DNA from: Chloroflexota bacterium
Lineage (GTDB): Bacteria > Chloroflexota > Dehalococcoidia > Lucifugimonadales > SAR202-VII-2
Assembly (NCBI GenBank): GCA_003228115.1
Contig: QEVV01000001.1
Span: 596,012-660,011, forward strand
Reading direction: 5' to 3'
Length of the DNA: 64,000 bases
Position numbers and translations under genes: made by a program
Shown here: in pieces, positions 37,749-46,652 of the stretch
Position numbering within the stretch: position 1 is the first letter of the stretch
Layout of the letters: every line of letters begins with the position of its first letter
The notes under the pieces: generated by a model
The model's input: the letters and a program-made list of their open reading frames with translations, nothing else
Database searches by the model: none
What the model was told of the DNA's origin: nothing

Positions 37749-38495
37749 TTACCTACTCCAGTGAAGTCTCCGAATCACGACAAACGTCCGGGTCGATTCG
37801 ACGGCGGGGATGGCGTGTACCTGTTCCATGATCAAAGTATCCAGGTGCTCCTGATCTTTGACCTCAACCTTGGCAACAATGTCAGATTCTCCGTAGACCG
37901 TACTGGCTTCCTGGACCGGCTCCAGGGCCTTAAGTTGGTCCATGACCTCCGCCACATTCTTGACGGGCACCTTCATGAGTATGTAGGCGAGCATTCCTGT
38001 TTTCCCCTCCCTACCCTTGTGTTCAGCGCTCCGGCGGAAAGATTCCTCCCCCAGCAAGACCTGCGGAAGCCCCGTAATGCCGGTTTCAGCCATCAGGGGG
38101 ACCAGCAAATGGTAGGCCTCCTCTGCGTTTGGCGTCTGCGCCTTGATCAACATATCTATGTCGGCGCCGTGGACGGCGGCAACTTCAAGGATCTGAGGAT
38201 AGTCCTTCAAGCGCTCTGCCAGGACTGCCATGCCTCGCTCAGCGACTCGTGCTCCAACGTAGGTCACGACTCTTTGGGTGGTGGTGGCTAGTTCATAGGC
38301 CGCTTTGAGAGCGTAGCCCCTCTGATAGTAGCGCCACACGTCACGAATGGCCGCTAAATCTTCGTTGCTGAAATCCCGCCGGGCAATGCGCCGCTTTTGG
38401 ATCTGGGCTGGGCGTATGTAGCCCCGAGCCTCTAGATAATAGATAAACCGGCGATTGAGACCGGGAACTTGGGCCAAGACCTGTTTCAGTTCCAT
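37749..38495 (-). CDS. Regulator with MerR-like HTH and two RAM (Lrp/AsnC-type) domains
   Basis: A 248-residue protein. Residues ~1-70 look like a MerR winged helix (VPGLNRRFIYYLEARGYI, then RRDFSNEDLAAIRDVWRYY). The rest contains two copies of the Lrp/AsnC effector fold: ILEVAAVHGADIDMLIKAQ (~100-118) and a C-terminal copy, AYILMKVPVKNVAEVMDQL...VYGESDIVAKVEVK. RAM domains bind amino acids or similar small effectors. The combination of MerR DNA binding with paired RAM domains is uncommon. Start at ATG 38495 has a weak RBS; codons upstream overlap the preceding gene. It is the last gene of a PIG-L-PHP-regulator run. Confidence 0.75.
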   Translation of the reverse strand: MELKQVLAQVPGLNRRFIYYLEARGYIRPAQIQKRRIARRDFSNEDLAAIRDVWRYYQRGYALKAAYELATTTQRVVTYVGARVAERGMAVLAERLKDYPQILEVAAVHGADIDMLIKAQTPNAEEAYHLLVPLMAETGITGLPQVLLGEESFRRSAEHKGREGKTGMLAYILMKVPVKNVAEVMDQLKALEPVQEASTVYGESDIVAKVEVKDQEHLDTLIMEQVHAIPAVESTRTFVVIRRLHWSR

Positions 38496-38514
38496 GGCAC
38501 GATAGGGGTCCTGC

Positions 38515-39294
38515 TCACCGCGAGCGCGAGAACCGCCACCAGGGCCTGCTCTTCTCTTCTGTTGGCAACGGAGAGAACACCGGCTTGTCCTCCACAACCG
38601 CCTGGGGAGTATCCACCGCCATAGCATGAGCCTCGTCCATACCCACGAGACGGGCTGCTTGCTCTACCCCAGCGCTCAGGCCTGGAGACCGCGGGCCGTC
38701 AGGCCGATGGGTATCAGAAGCCATGATCTGCACAAGGCGCCCCTCTACCAGCCTCTCTGCGACTTTCTTCGTCTGCGGCCCGAACGCGCCTATCAAGCTT
38801 CCGGCGGTGATTTGGGCCAAAGCCCCGCCATCCACCATCCGGCGAAGAATGCTGGGGTCTTTGGCTATGTTCATCTGCCGCTCTGGATGGGCAATGATGG
38901 GCACGAGGCCCTGCAGTTGCATCTGGTAGAGAACGTGCTCTGTGTACATGGGCATATCGTGGAAGTCCAACTCCACCAAGATGTAGCGCCCTTTGTTGAT
39001 GGTCAGCGCCGAACCGTCCTTGACCCGCTCAGCCAGGTCAAGTTCCAGCCGGTTCTCCATGCCAGGCACAAGCTTGAGTGCTATGCCCTCCGATTCGAAA
39101 AGACGTTGTAACTCTACGACCATGCGATTGACGGCCCGCGCCTCCGTTTCCTCCAGAATGTCCTTTCTGTGGGGCGTCATCACCATGGTGGTGGCGCCGT
39201 CAGCAAGGGCGAGGCGGGCCATCGCCATCGAGTCGTTGTAGCTCTTTGCGCCATCGTCTACAGAGGGCAAGACGTGGCTGTGGATATCAAACAT
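38515..39294 (-). CDS. PHP-domain tyrosine-phosphatase-like protein (CpsB/YwqE type)
   Basis: A 259-residue PHP metalloenzyme. DIHSHVLPSVDDGAKS at the N-terminus carries the first metal ligands. Further ligands lie in TMVMTPH, GMENRLELD, IIAHPER and IMASDTHRPDGPRSP. This set is diagnostic of the CpsB/Wzb-type manganese-dependent protein-tyrosine phosphatases of Gram-positive capsule systems. No capsule kinase is nearby, so the partner is uncertain. The last ~25 residues (from FSPLPTEEK) are a basic tail. It starts 11 nt after the PIG-L gene and precedes the MerR-RAM gene. Confidence 0.85.
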   Translation of the reverse strand: MFDIHSHVLPSVDDGAKSYNDSMAMARLALADGATTMVMTPHRKDILEETEARAVNRMVVELQRLFESEGIALKLVPGMENRLELDLAERVKDGSALTINKGRYILVELDFHDMPMYTEHVLYQMQLQGLVPIIAHPERQMNIAKDPSILRRMVDGGALAQITAGSLIGAFGPQTKKVAERLVEGRLVQIMASDTHRPDGPRSPGLSAGVEQAARLVGMDEAHAMAVDTPQAVVEDKPVFSPLPTEEKSRPWWRFSRSR

Positions 39295-39305
39295 GGTGCC
39301 CTTGT

Positions 39306-40016
39306 TTAGCCTCGCATTGTGATGCGGCGGAACGCTTCAGCGTAGGACACGTTAACAGCTTCACCCACCGTCTTAGCACGGGCCTCTATGAACTCGCCTA
39401 CATCACGGTGCCCCACTTGGCTCACGTGCGCTTCGAGGCTCTTTACCTTGGCGTCCAAGTGGCCTGTAATGTCCACATAGGAGTCTGGTTCATCTGCGCC
39501 CCAGAGGTAAATGGTCAATACCTTGTGTGGCTCCAGTCCAAGTTCCAGTAGGATCTCGGGGAAATGGAGCCGGTCTCTGGCGTAGGGAAAGATGGCGTCC
39601 AATGCCGCCTGCCCGGAAATTCGATGGTCGCGGTGAGCATGGTTTCGGCGGTAGGGGTCGAAGCAAAAGACCACGTCAGGAGTATGGCGGCGAATCTCGC
39701 TAACAAGTTCGCCCCGGAACTGCCGGTCGTCTTCAAGCTCCCCGTCGGCGTGCCCAAGGAATACCACTTCTTTCACTCCCAAGACCTTCGCTGCGTTGCG
39801 CTGCTCTTCCTCTCGAACCGGGATCAACTGGGCGGAAGTTGTCAGTTCGTCGTTGGTCCCCTTGTCGCCATTGGTGCACAAAACGAAGACCACTTCACAC
39901 CCTGCTTGGGCCCACCTGGCGACGGTGCCACCGCACGAAATCTCGCCGTCATCCGGGTGGGGAATGATCACCATTGCCCGGGAAGGGACTTCTTCAATCA
40001 ATGTTGGCTCTGTCAT
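39306..40016 (-). CDS. PIG-L (LmbE-like) N-acetylglucosaminyl deacetylase
   Basis: A 236-residue zinc deacetylase. The AMVIIPHPDDGEISCGGT motif has the PHPDD zinc/catalytic residues; the second zinc site is in RRNHAHRDHRISGQA. Family members include MshB/Mca (mycothiol), BshB (bacillithiol) and lincosamide enzymes. The closeness of a GT4 glycosyltransferase and a tandem GNAT gene suggests a possible sugar-thiol or aminosugar pathway, but no Cys ligase is present. The PHP gene follows after 11 nt. Confidence 0.88.
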   Translation of the reverse strand: MTEPTLIEEVPSRAMVIIPHPDDGEISCGGTVARWAQAGCEVVFVLCTNGDKGTNDELTTSAQLIPVREEEQRNAAKVLGVKEVVFLGHADGELEDDRQFRGELVSEIRRHTPDVVFCFDPYRRNHAHRDHRISGQAALDAIFPYARDRLHFPEILLELGLEPHKVLTIYLWGADEPDSYVDITGHLDAKVKSLEAHVSQVGHRDVGEFIEARAKTVGEAVNVSYAEAFRRITMRG

Positions 40017-40074
40017 ACTTCGGAATGACCCTCCTTAGATAAAACGACGCCCGCGCGCCTAGGCCGCGGGCGCT

Positions 40075-41049
40075 ATGCTCGCCAGGCACCAGTGTGCTAC
40101 AGTGCCCCTACCCCGTCAAGCAACCGGCAGGTGCGGCATCAGCATCACCATCAGAACATTCCGCTGGGCCGACCTCGAAGCCCTGGCAAGCCTCCAATCA
40201 GCAATTGGAGGCAACTCCGATCCCATCTCTTCCCAAGACCTGCGTCTATGGCTTGAGATCCCCACCGTCCAGCCTGAATTGAACTGCTTCCTAGCGTTTG
40301 ACGGCGAAACTCTCGCTGGTTACCTACAAGTTTTCCCTGAAGTCCCCATAGACAATATCGTCGCCAACGCCGGGGTTCTCCCTGGCTATCGACGCCGCGG
40401 AATCGGCCGACTCCTTATAGAGCGGGCCTCCAATCGTGGTGTTGAGTTGGGCGTGGGCACTATTCAAGTGTCCGTACAAGAATCGGCCGAAGACGCCCAG
40501 AGCTTTCTGACGGCGCTGGGTTTCAAGTTCGTTCGCCGCTACCAACGCATGCGCCGCGGACCGCAGCCAAGTGCCGACCCTGCAAATGCGCCCGGTGTGG
40601 AGCTATCCCGTCTCCAGGAAGGGGATCACCAGGTGCTCTCAGTGCTGCAAAACGCCTCTTTCGCTACCCATTTCGGGTTTTCCCCCAACGATCCGGACGA
40701 CATCAGGCACAGGCTCCATTTGCCTGGCACCAGCCCGGAAGACGTAGTGGCAGCCAGAAAGGACGGCGAGGTCGTGGCGTACTGCTGGACGCGGGTGGAA
40801 GACGGGAAAGAAGGGCTCACCGGGGCGGTTTGGATGACTGGCGTCCAACCTTCACATCAAGGAACGGGCCTTGGCCGGATCATCCTGCGAGCAGGCCTCC
40901 AACACATGCTGGCTCAAAACGTTCGCTACATTGAACTGGAAGTGGACGAAGAAAACGGGAGTGCCCGGCATCTCTATATCACAGAGGGTTTCGAGGACAT
41001 CCACGCCATTCTGTGGTACCAAAAGCGGATCCGGGACCAAACGGCCTAG
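40075..41049 (+). CDS. Tandem GNAT acetyltransferase (MshD-like architecture)
   Basis: A 324-residue protein with two GNAT domains. The first has acetyl-CoA motif LPGYRRRGIGRLLIERA (~103-119); the second has QPSHQGTGLGRIILRAG (~264-280) and ends in LYITEGFEDIHAILWYQK. Two fused GNAT domains, only one usually catalytic, are the arrangement of mycothiol synthase MshD, though many unrelated tandem GNATs exist. The start is uncertain: ATG 40075 precedes ~23 unconserved residues, and GTG 40099 is possible. Its TAG overlaps the TAG of the convergent glycosyltransferase within a shared CTAG (41046-41049). Confidence 0.8.
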   Translation: MLARHQCATVPLPRQATGRCGISITIRTFRWADLEALASLQSAIGGNSDPISSQDLRLWLEIPTVQPELNCFLAFDGETLAGYLQVFPEVPIDNIVANAGVLPGYRRRGIGRLLIERASNRGVELGVGTIQVSVQESAEDAQSFLTALGFKFVRRYQRMRRGPQPSADPANAPGVELSRLQEGDHQVLSVLQNASFATHFGFSPNDPDDIRHRLHLPGTSPEDVVAARKDGEVVAYCWTRVEDGKEGLTGAVWMTGVQPSHQGTGLGRIILRAGLQHMLAQNVRYIELEVDEENGSARHLYITEGFEDIHAILWYQKRIRDQTA

Positions 41050-42290
41050 CTTCCCGCTGCCGCAGGCAGCAGCGGGGACAACAAGCTCGAGTATTTTCCT
41101 TCGAGACGTTCGGCCAGCCTGTCCCAGCCAAGGCTGAGGGCTTTCTGACGCCCGGCCCGCCCCATGGACTCCCTCAAGGCAGCGTGCGTAAGCAGCACTT
41201 CCAGGCGGTCCGCAAAAGAATCTGGAGAGCGCCACGGTACCAAATAGCCGGTCTCCCCGTCTTTCAAGAAGGTGGGAAGCCCCCCTACTCGTGAAGCGAC
41301 TACCGGCGTACCGCAAGCCAAAGCTTCCAAGGCCACCAGCCCAAAGCTTTCGTAGTGAGAGGGCAACACCAAGGCTTCAGCGGCGTTGTAGAACGTCGGC
41401 AAGCGCTCTTGCTTTACCGGCCCCACGAACCACACCATTTCAGCAAGGCCCATTTCTTGGATCCTGGCCTTCAGGCGGACAACTTCAGGCTCTCCCTCTT
41501 TCCCTCCGACCATAACCAACTTCAGGTCTCTCCGGTCCTCGATCGATGTGACAGCGTTGAGGAGCAGATCGAGTCCTTTGATAGGCTCCACGCGGCCTAC
41601 GTAGAGAACTACCTTCTTGCCCTCAAGCCCAAGCTCCCGCTTGCAGGCTTCCCTATCCATCGGGCGGAACACGTCGGTGTCTACTCCTGCAGGCAGGACC
41701 TCAATGCGGGGCCTAGCAACGTCATACAGGCGGGCCATCGCATCTCGCTCGTGATCGCTGTAGGCCAGTACTAGTTCAGCCGCCTCCATGATTTTCCGCT
41801 CAGCCCCTGCTCGCATCTCTGGCTCTGGTGCCCCCACATAGGCCTGCTGCTTAAGGCTAGCCAGTGTGTGGAAGCTGGCTACGTGGGGCACCTGCCATTG
41901 CTTCGCAAGAAACATGCCAGCGCGGCCGGACAGCCAGTAGTGACTATGCACGAGCTGGTACTCAAGCTGTTCGGCGCTGGAGTAGCACATAACATTTCGA
42001 ATGAACTGAGGAAGGTACCAGTAGAGGCTTCCCTTCTCTTCGAAGTACGGCCCGGCCCTGACATGAATGACTCTCGAATTGGGCCCTAGCTCAATTACCT
42101 GTGGGTCGCTGGGGTCATGGTACCGAGTGTAGACATCAACGCTCAGGCCCCGTTTGCCCAGTTCCTTAGCAGTCTGGAGGAGAAAGACGTTCATCCCCCC
42201 GGTCTCTCGCTCACCGAGACGAGCGACCGGACAGCCATGCATGCTGATGAAGGCCACTCGTCGTTGTGGGTCTAGAGGGCTGAAGGGCAT
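41046..42290 (-). CDS. GT4-family glycosyltransferase (MshA/sucrose-phosphate-synthase-like)
   Basis: A 414-residue GT-B enzyme. The N-terminal GGMNVFLLQTAKELGKRG matches the nucleotide-sugar acceptor loop of the MshA/SPS branch. LVHSHYWLSG has the expected HSHYW, and the C-terminal half has VGRVEPIKGLDLLL and LVLPSHYESFGLVALEALA, with the E-x7-E motif binding the donor diphosphate. GDP/UDP-GlcNAc transfer as in MshA is possible, as are lipid or osmolyte glycosylation. It begins 2 nt after the CelD-like gene, making a folE-celD-like-GT unit. Confidence 0.85.
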   Translation of the reverse strand: MPFSPLDPQRRVAFISMHGCPVARLGERETGGMNVFLLQTAKELGKRGLSVDVYTRYHDPSDPQVIELGPNSRVIHVRAGPYFEEKGSLYWYLPQFIRNVMCYSSAEQLEYQLVHSHYWLSGRAGMFLAKQWQVPHVASFHTLASLKQQAYVGAPEPEMRAGAERKIMEAAELVLAYSDHERDAMARLYDVARPRIEVLPAGVDTDVFRPMDREACKRELGLEGKKVVLYVGRVEPIKGLDLLLNAVTSIEDRRDLKLVMVGGKEGEPEVVRLKARIQEMGLAEMVWFVGPVKQERLPTFYNAAEALVLPSHYESFGLVALEALACGTPVVASRVGGLPTFLKDGETGYLVPWRSPDSFADRLEVLLTHAALRESMGRAGRQKALSLGWDRLAERLEGKYSSLLSPLLPAAAGS

Positions 42291-42292
42291 GC

Positions 42293-43276
42293 TCAGGCCC
42301 TCCGGGCCGTCATTGTGTAGATCTGCACGTCCACCGCCCCCAGGTCATATTTGTAGCGTTCATCTCCACGGAGAAAGTCGTAGTAAGACATGCCCGACTC
42401 AATTGCATCCCGCAAGCAGAGCACCTTGAGCAGAAGCCCCACGGACAGGTGGTTGTAGGCCCTGTCGAAGCCACTATTGTACAGAAAGCGCGTCCCTCGG
42501 TAGTCCATGCACAGGGTAGCAGCAACACGCACCCCATCGAGTTCCAAGAAGAAAAGCCGGAGTACGTCCGCGGCGAGAAGTTCCCGGGCCATGTCCCGGA
42601 AGAACTCCTCGCGTTCGCTCGTCATAAACTCTGCTTTGTCGTCCCGACTCTCCCGCATAAGGCCCAGGAAGAAGTTCATAGCTTCGGGGAGTTCATCCGG
42701 GCTGGAAATGGCGTAGTAACGAAGGGCGCCGGCCCCCTCCAGGCGGCGAAGCTTCCGGCGAAGCTCATGCCGGTCCTTCTTCTTGAGCCCTGCCAGGTAC
42801 TCATCCCAGGACTCGGGTAGCTGCATGCCCGGCGCAACATCTTCTGGTTCTACAACCACGTCCAGACCGTGGGCTCTGAGAGCCGTTGGCAGTTGCTCTA
42901 GTGCCGAGGAGCCCTCCGGCAACGACCCAAAGTGCAAGGCTTCCCACTCGGTTTGCGCTGCCAGATATTCGGCCAATGCCGCGAAGAACTCGCCTGCGTC
43001 ATTGTCCGCAACAATGAAGTCGTGATAGTCAACGAGGTCGGTCCCGCCAAGAAAGGCCAGGGTGCCGTCTTTTTGAACCAGGGGGGCAATCCCCTTGAGC
43101 CCATTGGAGTTGCGTGCGCTCAGCAGCAACAGTGAGGAATCTTGTCCCATCCATCGCCACCAGAGGCTCTGCCACAGAGGGGTCAGAAAAACCTTGTCGG
43201 ATTCTGAACTGTCCAAAAGTTTTGACCAGCCAGATTCCAGAGCGTCGAAGCTCTCTGAGGCTACGACTAAGGTCAA
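42293..43276 (-). CDS. GNAT-fold acetyltransferase, CelD/BcsL-like (COG5653 type)
   Basis: A 327-residue double-GNAT-like protein, similar to CelD and FemAB-type transferases. Signs are FLTPLWQSLWWRWMGQDSSL at the N-terminus, a helical stretch GLKKKDRHELRRKLRRLEG and LFFLELDGVRVAATLCMDYRG, then YNSGFDRAYNHLSVGLLL near the C-terminus. The family occurs in polysaccharide and lipid-conjugate clusters, but specific activity is unknown. The start is TTG 43276 with GGGAGG upstream; folE ends 3 nt before it and the glycosyltransferase starts 2 nt after its stop, so the three are tightly coupled. Confidence 0.8.
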   Translation of the reverse strand: MTLVVASESFDALESGWSKLLDSSESDKVFLTPLWQSLWWRWMGQDSSLLLLSARNSNGLKGIAPLVQKDGTLAFLGGTDLVDYHDFIVADNDAGEFFAALAEYLAAQTEWEALHFGSLPEGSSALEQLPTALRAHGLDVVVEPEDVAPGMQLPESWDEYLAGLKKKDRHELRRKLRRLEGAGALRYYAISSPDELPEAMNFFLGLMRESRDDKAEFMTSEREEFFRDMARELLAADVLRLFFLELDGVRVAATLCMDYRGTRFLYNSGFDRAYNHLSVGLLLKVLCLRDAIESGMSYYDFLRGDERYKYDLGAVDVQIYTMTARRA

Positions 43277-43279
43277 ACC

Positions 43280-43855
43280 TTACCTCCCCAACAGAGACAG
43301 GAATTCGGATCGGGTCATGGCCTGGCTTCGGAACGTTCCTCTGGTAGCAGAGGTGCTGACCTTTGTCCCGGGCTTGTTGACGCCCCGCATTGCCATACAC
43401 AGATGCTCTGCTTCTATAACGACTCCGACCCCCCAGGGGTCCAGACTCTCCATGATAGCTTCAGCGTATTGTGTGGTCAGACGCTCCTGAAGTTGAGGAC
43501 GCCGAGCCAAAATTTCCAAAGCGCGGACCAGTTTGCTCAATCCTACCACCCTGCCCCGCGGGATATATCCGACGTAGGCCAGACCATAGAAGGGAAGAAA
43601 GTGGTGCTCGCACATAGAGAAAAACTGGATATCCTTAACGACCACCATTTCATCATGATCTTCCTCAAAGCCGGTGGCGAGAACGTCGCTGGGGTTTTGT
43701 TGCAGGCCTGCGAATAGCTCCTGATACATCTCAGCAACGCGAGCTGGCGTGCCGACAATACCCTCACGATCCGTGTCCTCACCCAGCGCCGCCAGTATCT
43801 CGCGCATGGCAGCTTCTATTCTCTCGGACTGTATTCCTGGTATCTGGATAGTCAT
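43280..43855 (-). CDS. folE: GTP cyclohydrolase I
   Basis: Converts GTP to 7,8-dihydroneopterin triphosphate, the first step of folate/pterin synthesis. The 191 residues have the zinc-binding [14 protein letters not shown], with Cys and His, VVGLSKLVR, and the second zinc Cys in [25 protein letters not shown] is the family's oligomer motif. Length is standard for the bacterial enzyme. It leads an operon with the CelD-like transferase and glycosyltransferase, which is not an obvious functional pairing. No other folate genes are nearby. Confidence 0.96.
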   Translation of the reverse strand: MTIQIPGIQSERIEAAMREILAALGEDTDREGIVGTPARVAEMYQELFAGLQQNPSDVLATGFEEDHDEMVVVKDIQFFSMCEHHFLPFYGLAYVGYIPRGRVVGLSKLVRALEILARRPQLQERLTTQYAEAIMESLDPWGVGVVIEAEHLCMAMRGVNKPGTKVSTSATRGTFRSQAMTRSEFLSLLGR

Positions 43856-43993
43856 GAGTAGACCCTTGTGCTATGAACGTCCATCATTCTCACAGTTGAT
43901 TGGGTAACAGCCTTGTGATGCCAGAGACAAGGTCTTGATGTTCGAGGCTGAACCGGCGTCCACTAGCGCCGGGTTGGAGCATTCCGTCCCAGC

Positions 43994-45301
43994 CTAGTCC
44001 CCCATCTGTTCGATGCGCACCAGATTACCAATCTCCCACACAACGTCCAATCGCTCCAGTTCCTCCAGGGCCTTTTGCATAGCCTTTTCGCTGGAGGGGT
44101 GTGTCGTCAGCACCAGCTCCGCGGTCCCCTCAACAGGGTCTGTCTCCTTCTGAATTACCGAAGCAACACTGATGTTCTCATCACCCAGCACATGGCTGAT
44201 CTTAGCAAGAACGCCAGCCGAATCAGTTGCGGTGATCCGTAGATAATAGCGAGTAACCAGGTCGCTCATTGGCTTGACCGGAAATCCTCGGTCAACAACA
44301 GGGGGGGCTGGAGAGCCGTCTCCACTCGCCAATCCGCGGGCAATCTCCAAAACGTTGGCTAAGACTGCACTGGATGTTGGCTGCGGGCCAGCTCCTCGGC
44401 CATAAAACAGGACAGGACCGGTCAGGTCGCCGGTAACTTCTACAGCGTTGAAAACGCCATCGACCTTGGCAAGAAGGACATCCTTAGGGATGAGCGTGGG
44501 GTGGACTCTGGCCTCAACTCCATCAAGGCCCTTCTTAGCAATGGCCAGCAGCTTGATCGCATAGCCAAGTTCCTCTGCGTAGCGGAAGTCCCTGGCCTTC
44601 AGCTTGGATACTCCCTCCCGATACACGTCCGTTGCCCGGACCCGGGTATGGAATGCCAAGGAAGCCAGAATCGCCAATTTGAATGCCGCATCAATGCCTT
44701 CGATATCGGCGGTGGGGTCCGGTTCGGCATACCCTTTCGCTTGCGCCTCAGCTAAAGCGTCCTGGAAGTCCGCTCCTTCTTGCCCCATGCGAGTCAGAAT
44801 GTAGTTGGTCGTTCCATTGATAATCCCATAGACGACCTCAATCTCATTGGCCTGAAGGTCTTTGCGCAATGGGCCAACGATGGGTATCCCGCCGCCTACA
44901 CTGGCCTCGAAAAGCAACTGCACGCCGGAGTCCACCGCCAAGCTCAGCAACTCCGGGCCCCTCTTAGCCATCAATTCCTTGTTGGCGGTGACCACGTGCT
45001 TGCCCGCTCGCAGAGCGGCTTCAATGTTTTCAAAGGCTGGATGTTCCCCGCCCATCACTTCAACCACAACGTCAATTTCCGGATCAGCCAAAATGGCGTC
45101 CGGGTCTGCTGTCAGAAGTTCAGAGGGAATTTCTAGAGACCGTGGCTTAGTGATGTCCCGCACGAGAATCCGGCGCAGGAATATTGGGCTCCCTGTCCGT
45201 TCCGAGAGGAATCCTGAGGGGTCTAGTAGGACCTGGGCAACGGCGGTTCCGACGACCCCAAGCCCCAGTAGCCCGATGTTGACCTGTGAATTCTTTGGCA
45301 T
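43994..45301 (-). CDS. hom: Homoserine dehydrogenase
   Basis: Reduces aspartate semialdehyde to homoserine for Thr/Met synthesis. The N-terminal NAD(P) site is VNIGLLGLGVVGTAV. The catalytic domain has VVEVMGG, TANKELMAKRG, VGGGIPIV, NGTTNYILTRM, KGYAEPDPTADIEG and FYGRGAGPQPTSSAV. The C-terminal ~75 residues form an ACT domain (YYLRITATDSAGVLAKIS) for feedback control by threonine. Start ATG 45301 (435 residues) fits the family; an in-frame ATG at 45343 has AGAGGA but would add 14 unconserved residues. No aspartokinase or thrB/C lies adjacent. Confidence 0.94.
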   Translation of the reverse strand: MPKNSQVNIGLLGLGVVGTAVAQVLLDPSGFLSERTGSPIFLRRILVRDITKPRSLEIPSELLTADPDAILADPEIDVVVEVMGGEHPAFENIEAALRAGKHVVTANKELMAKRGPELLSLAVDSGVQLLFEASVGGGIPIVGPLRKDLQANEIEVVYGIINGTTNYILTRMGQEGADFQDALAEAQAKGYAEPDPTADIEGIDAAFKLAILASLAFHTRVRATDVYREGVSKLKARDFRYAEELGYAIKLLAIAKKGLDGVEARVHPTLIPKDVLLAKVDGVFNAVEVTGDLTGPVLFYGRGAGPQPTSSAVLANVLEIARGLASGDGSPAPPVVDRGFPVKPMSDLVTRYYLRITATDSAGVLAKISHVLGDENISVASVIQKETDPVEGTAELVLTTHPSSEKAMQKALEELERLDVVWEIGNLVRIEQMGD

Positions 45302-45411
45302 GAACGCTCGCTGGGTGGCCTGGTGAGAAGTTGCTTCTTCCATTCCTCTGGCCCGCTTACAGAAATGGCTCCGCAGTCATTACCAGGGAGTCCAGGTGAT
45401 GGAGAGAACCT

Positions 45412-46548
45412 CTAAAACAACCGCTCCAGCAACCACCCATACTGCCAGGAACAGTCTGAGTTGGCATCTGCAAAGGGCACCTCAAAGCATCGCTCCACAC
45501 CCACTTCGTCCCGTTGCTCTTGGAACCAGTCAACGAAGTGGTCTTGCCTTAGAACGCTGAGGAACGTTTCATCAACGGCCCGGGCGGGATCACGCTCGTC
45601 CACCAAATAGATAGCCGTGCCCTCAATCGGCTCCGATATCTCTCCAACTGGAAGGTCGAACAGAATATCCCCAAGGTCAGTTAGGGCTCCCTTAGGAATC
45701 CAGCCGAGTTCTCCCGGCTCATTTGCTTCAGGGTCTTCAACGGGCGGCGTTGATGTTGCGTCCGTAGAGGTGGCGTCTCCTTCGGTCGCAGGGGTGGACG
45801 TGGCATCCAGAGAGGGCCCGATCAAGTCCAAGTCCGCTGCTAGCGTGTTGTACTCTTTGGCCAGTGCGATGAATTCCTCACCGGATCTGAGCCTCGCCAG
45901 CACGACGAACATCTGCTCTTCGGTCTGGGTAGAGATGGCCCAGAGATGTATCTGTTCCTGGACTTCCGGCACCTGCTGTCCAACGACATCCTGCGCCTTC
46001 TCCACCAGCACGCCGTCTTCAATGCGCTTGCGAAGGTCCGCTGCCGACATGTCTACGGCATCTAGGTAACTGAGCCGGGCTTGTTGAAAGTCTGCCTCCG
46101 ATGGCTGTTCGCCCTCGGTTGGAGGCGGCCCTAAGATGAACTCTCTAAGCGCCGCATCAACTTCTGCATCCGTCACTTCAACGCCAAGCTCAGGCGCCTT
46201 GGCCCTGACAACTTGCGACCCTTCCAACTGGTCCAAGATAAGGAAGGGAATGTTCTGTATGTCTTGCGCAGAGGTCACGCCACCCTGAACTGCAACCAAG
46301 GCTTCAGACTTAGAAAGCTTCAGAAGATAGCCAAGATCGAACTCGGTGTCGCCCACGGTGCTAACGGCCGCGTGGGCAGATGAGATGTTTTCGCGGTAAT
46401 AGCCGTAGATGGGAAGTGCGATTGCAACCAAGATGGCAGCAAGGACAACGATAATGACAACCCGCTGCCGACTGTCGTCAAAACGCCAGCGGCTCGGTTG
46501 CTGTTGCCGACCAGTCGGGAGGTCTCGTGGCGATCGCTGTTGTCGCAT
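45412..46548 (-). CDS. Membrane-anchored SurA/PrsA-like peptidyl-prolyl isomerase
   Basis: A 378-residue protein with a basic N-terminus, one membrane anchor (VVIIVVLAAILVAIALPIYG, ~30-49) and an extracytoplasmic SurA-N-like helical domain (VGDTEFDLGYLLKL to LVEKAQDV). A parvulin domain follows, in which VLARLRSGEEFIALAKEYN begins the fold and ELGWIPKGALTD continues it. Between these lies a low-complexity Thr/Ser/Pro/Asp/Glu insert with DATST three times. It is probably an extracytoplasmic folding factor. It lies ~100 nt downstream of rpsR on the same strand. Confidence 0.8.
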   Translation of the reverse strand: MRQQRSPRDLPTGRQQQPSRWRFDDSRQRVVIIVVLAAILVAIALPIYGYYRENISSAHAAVSTVGDTEFDLGYLLKLSKSEALVAVQGGVTSAQDIQNIPFLILDQLEGSQVVRAKAPELGVEVTDAEVDAALREFILGPPPTEGEQPSEADFQQARLSYLDAVDMSAADLRKRIEDGVLVEKAQDVVGQQVPEVQEQIHLWAISTQTEEQMFVVLARLRSGEEFIALAKEYNTLAADLDLIGPSLDATSTPATEGDATSTDATSTPPVEDPEANEPGELGWIPKGALTDLGDILFDLPVGEISEPIEGTAIYLVDERDPARAVDETFLSVLRQDHFVDWFQEQRDEVGVERCFEVPFADANSDCSWQYGWLLERLF

Positions 46549-46652
46549 ACCCTATGATGAGGTCGGAGGGGTTCTAGTGGGGACGAGTGGGCAACGGCAT
46601 GGCAGTTGAGCCTCTGCTCGGAGACTCTGCCTCGCCATTGGCCTGATCGATC

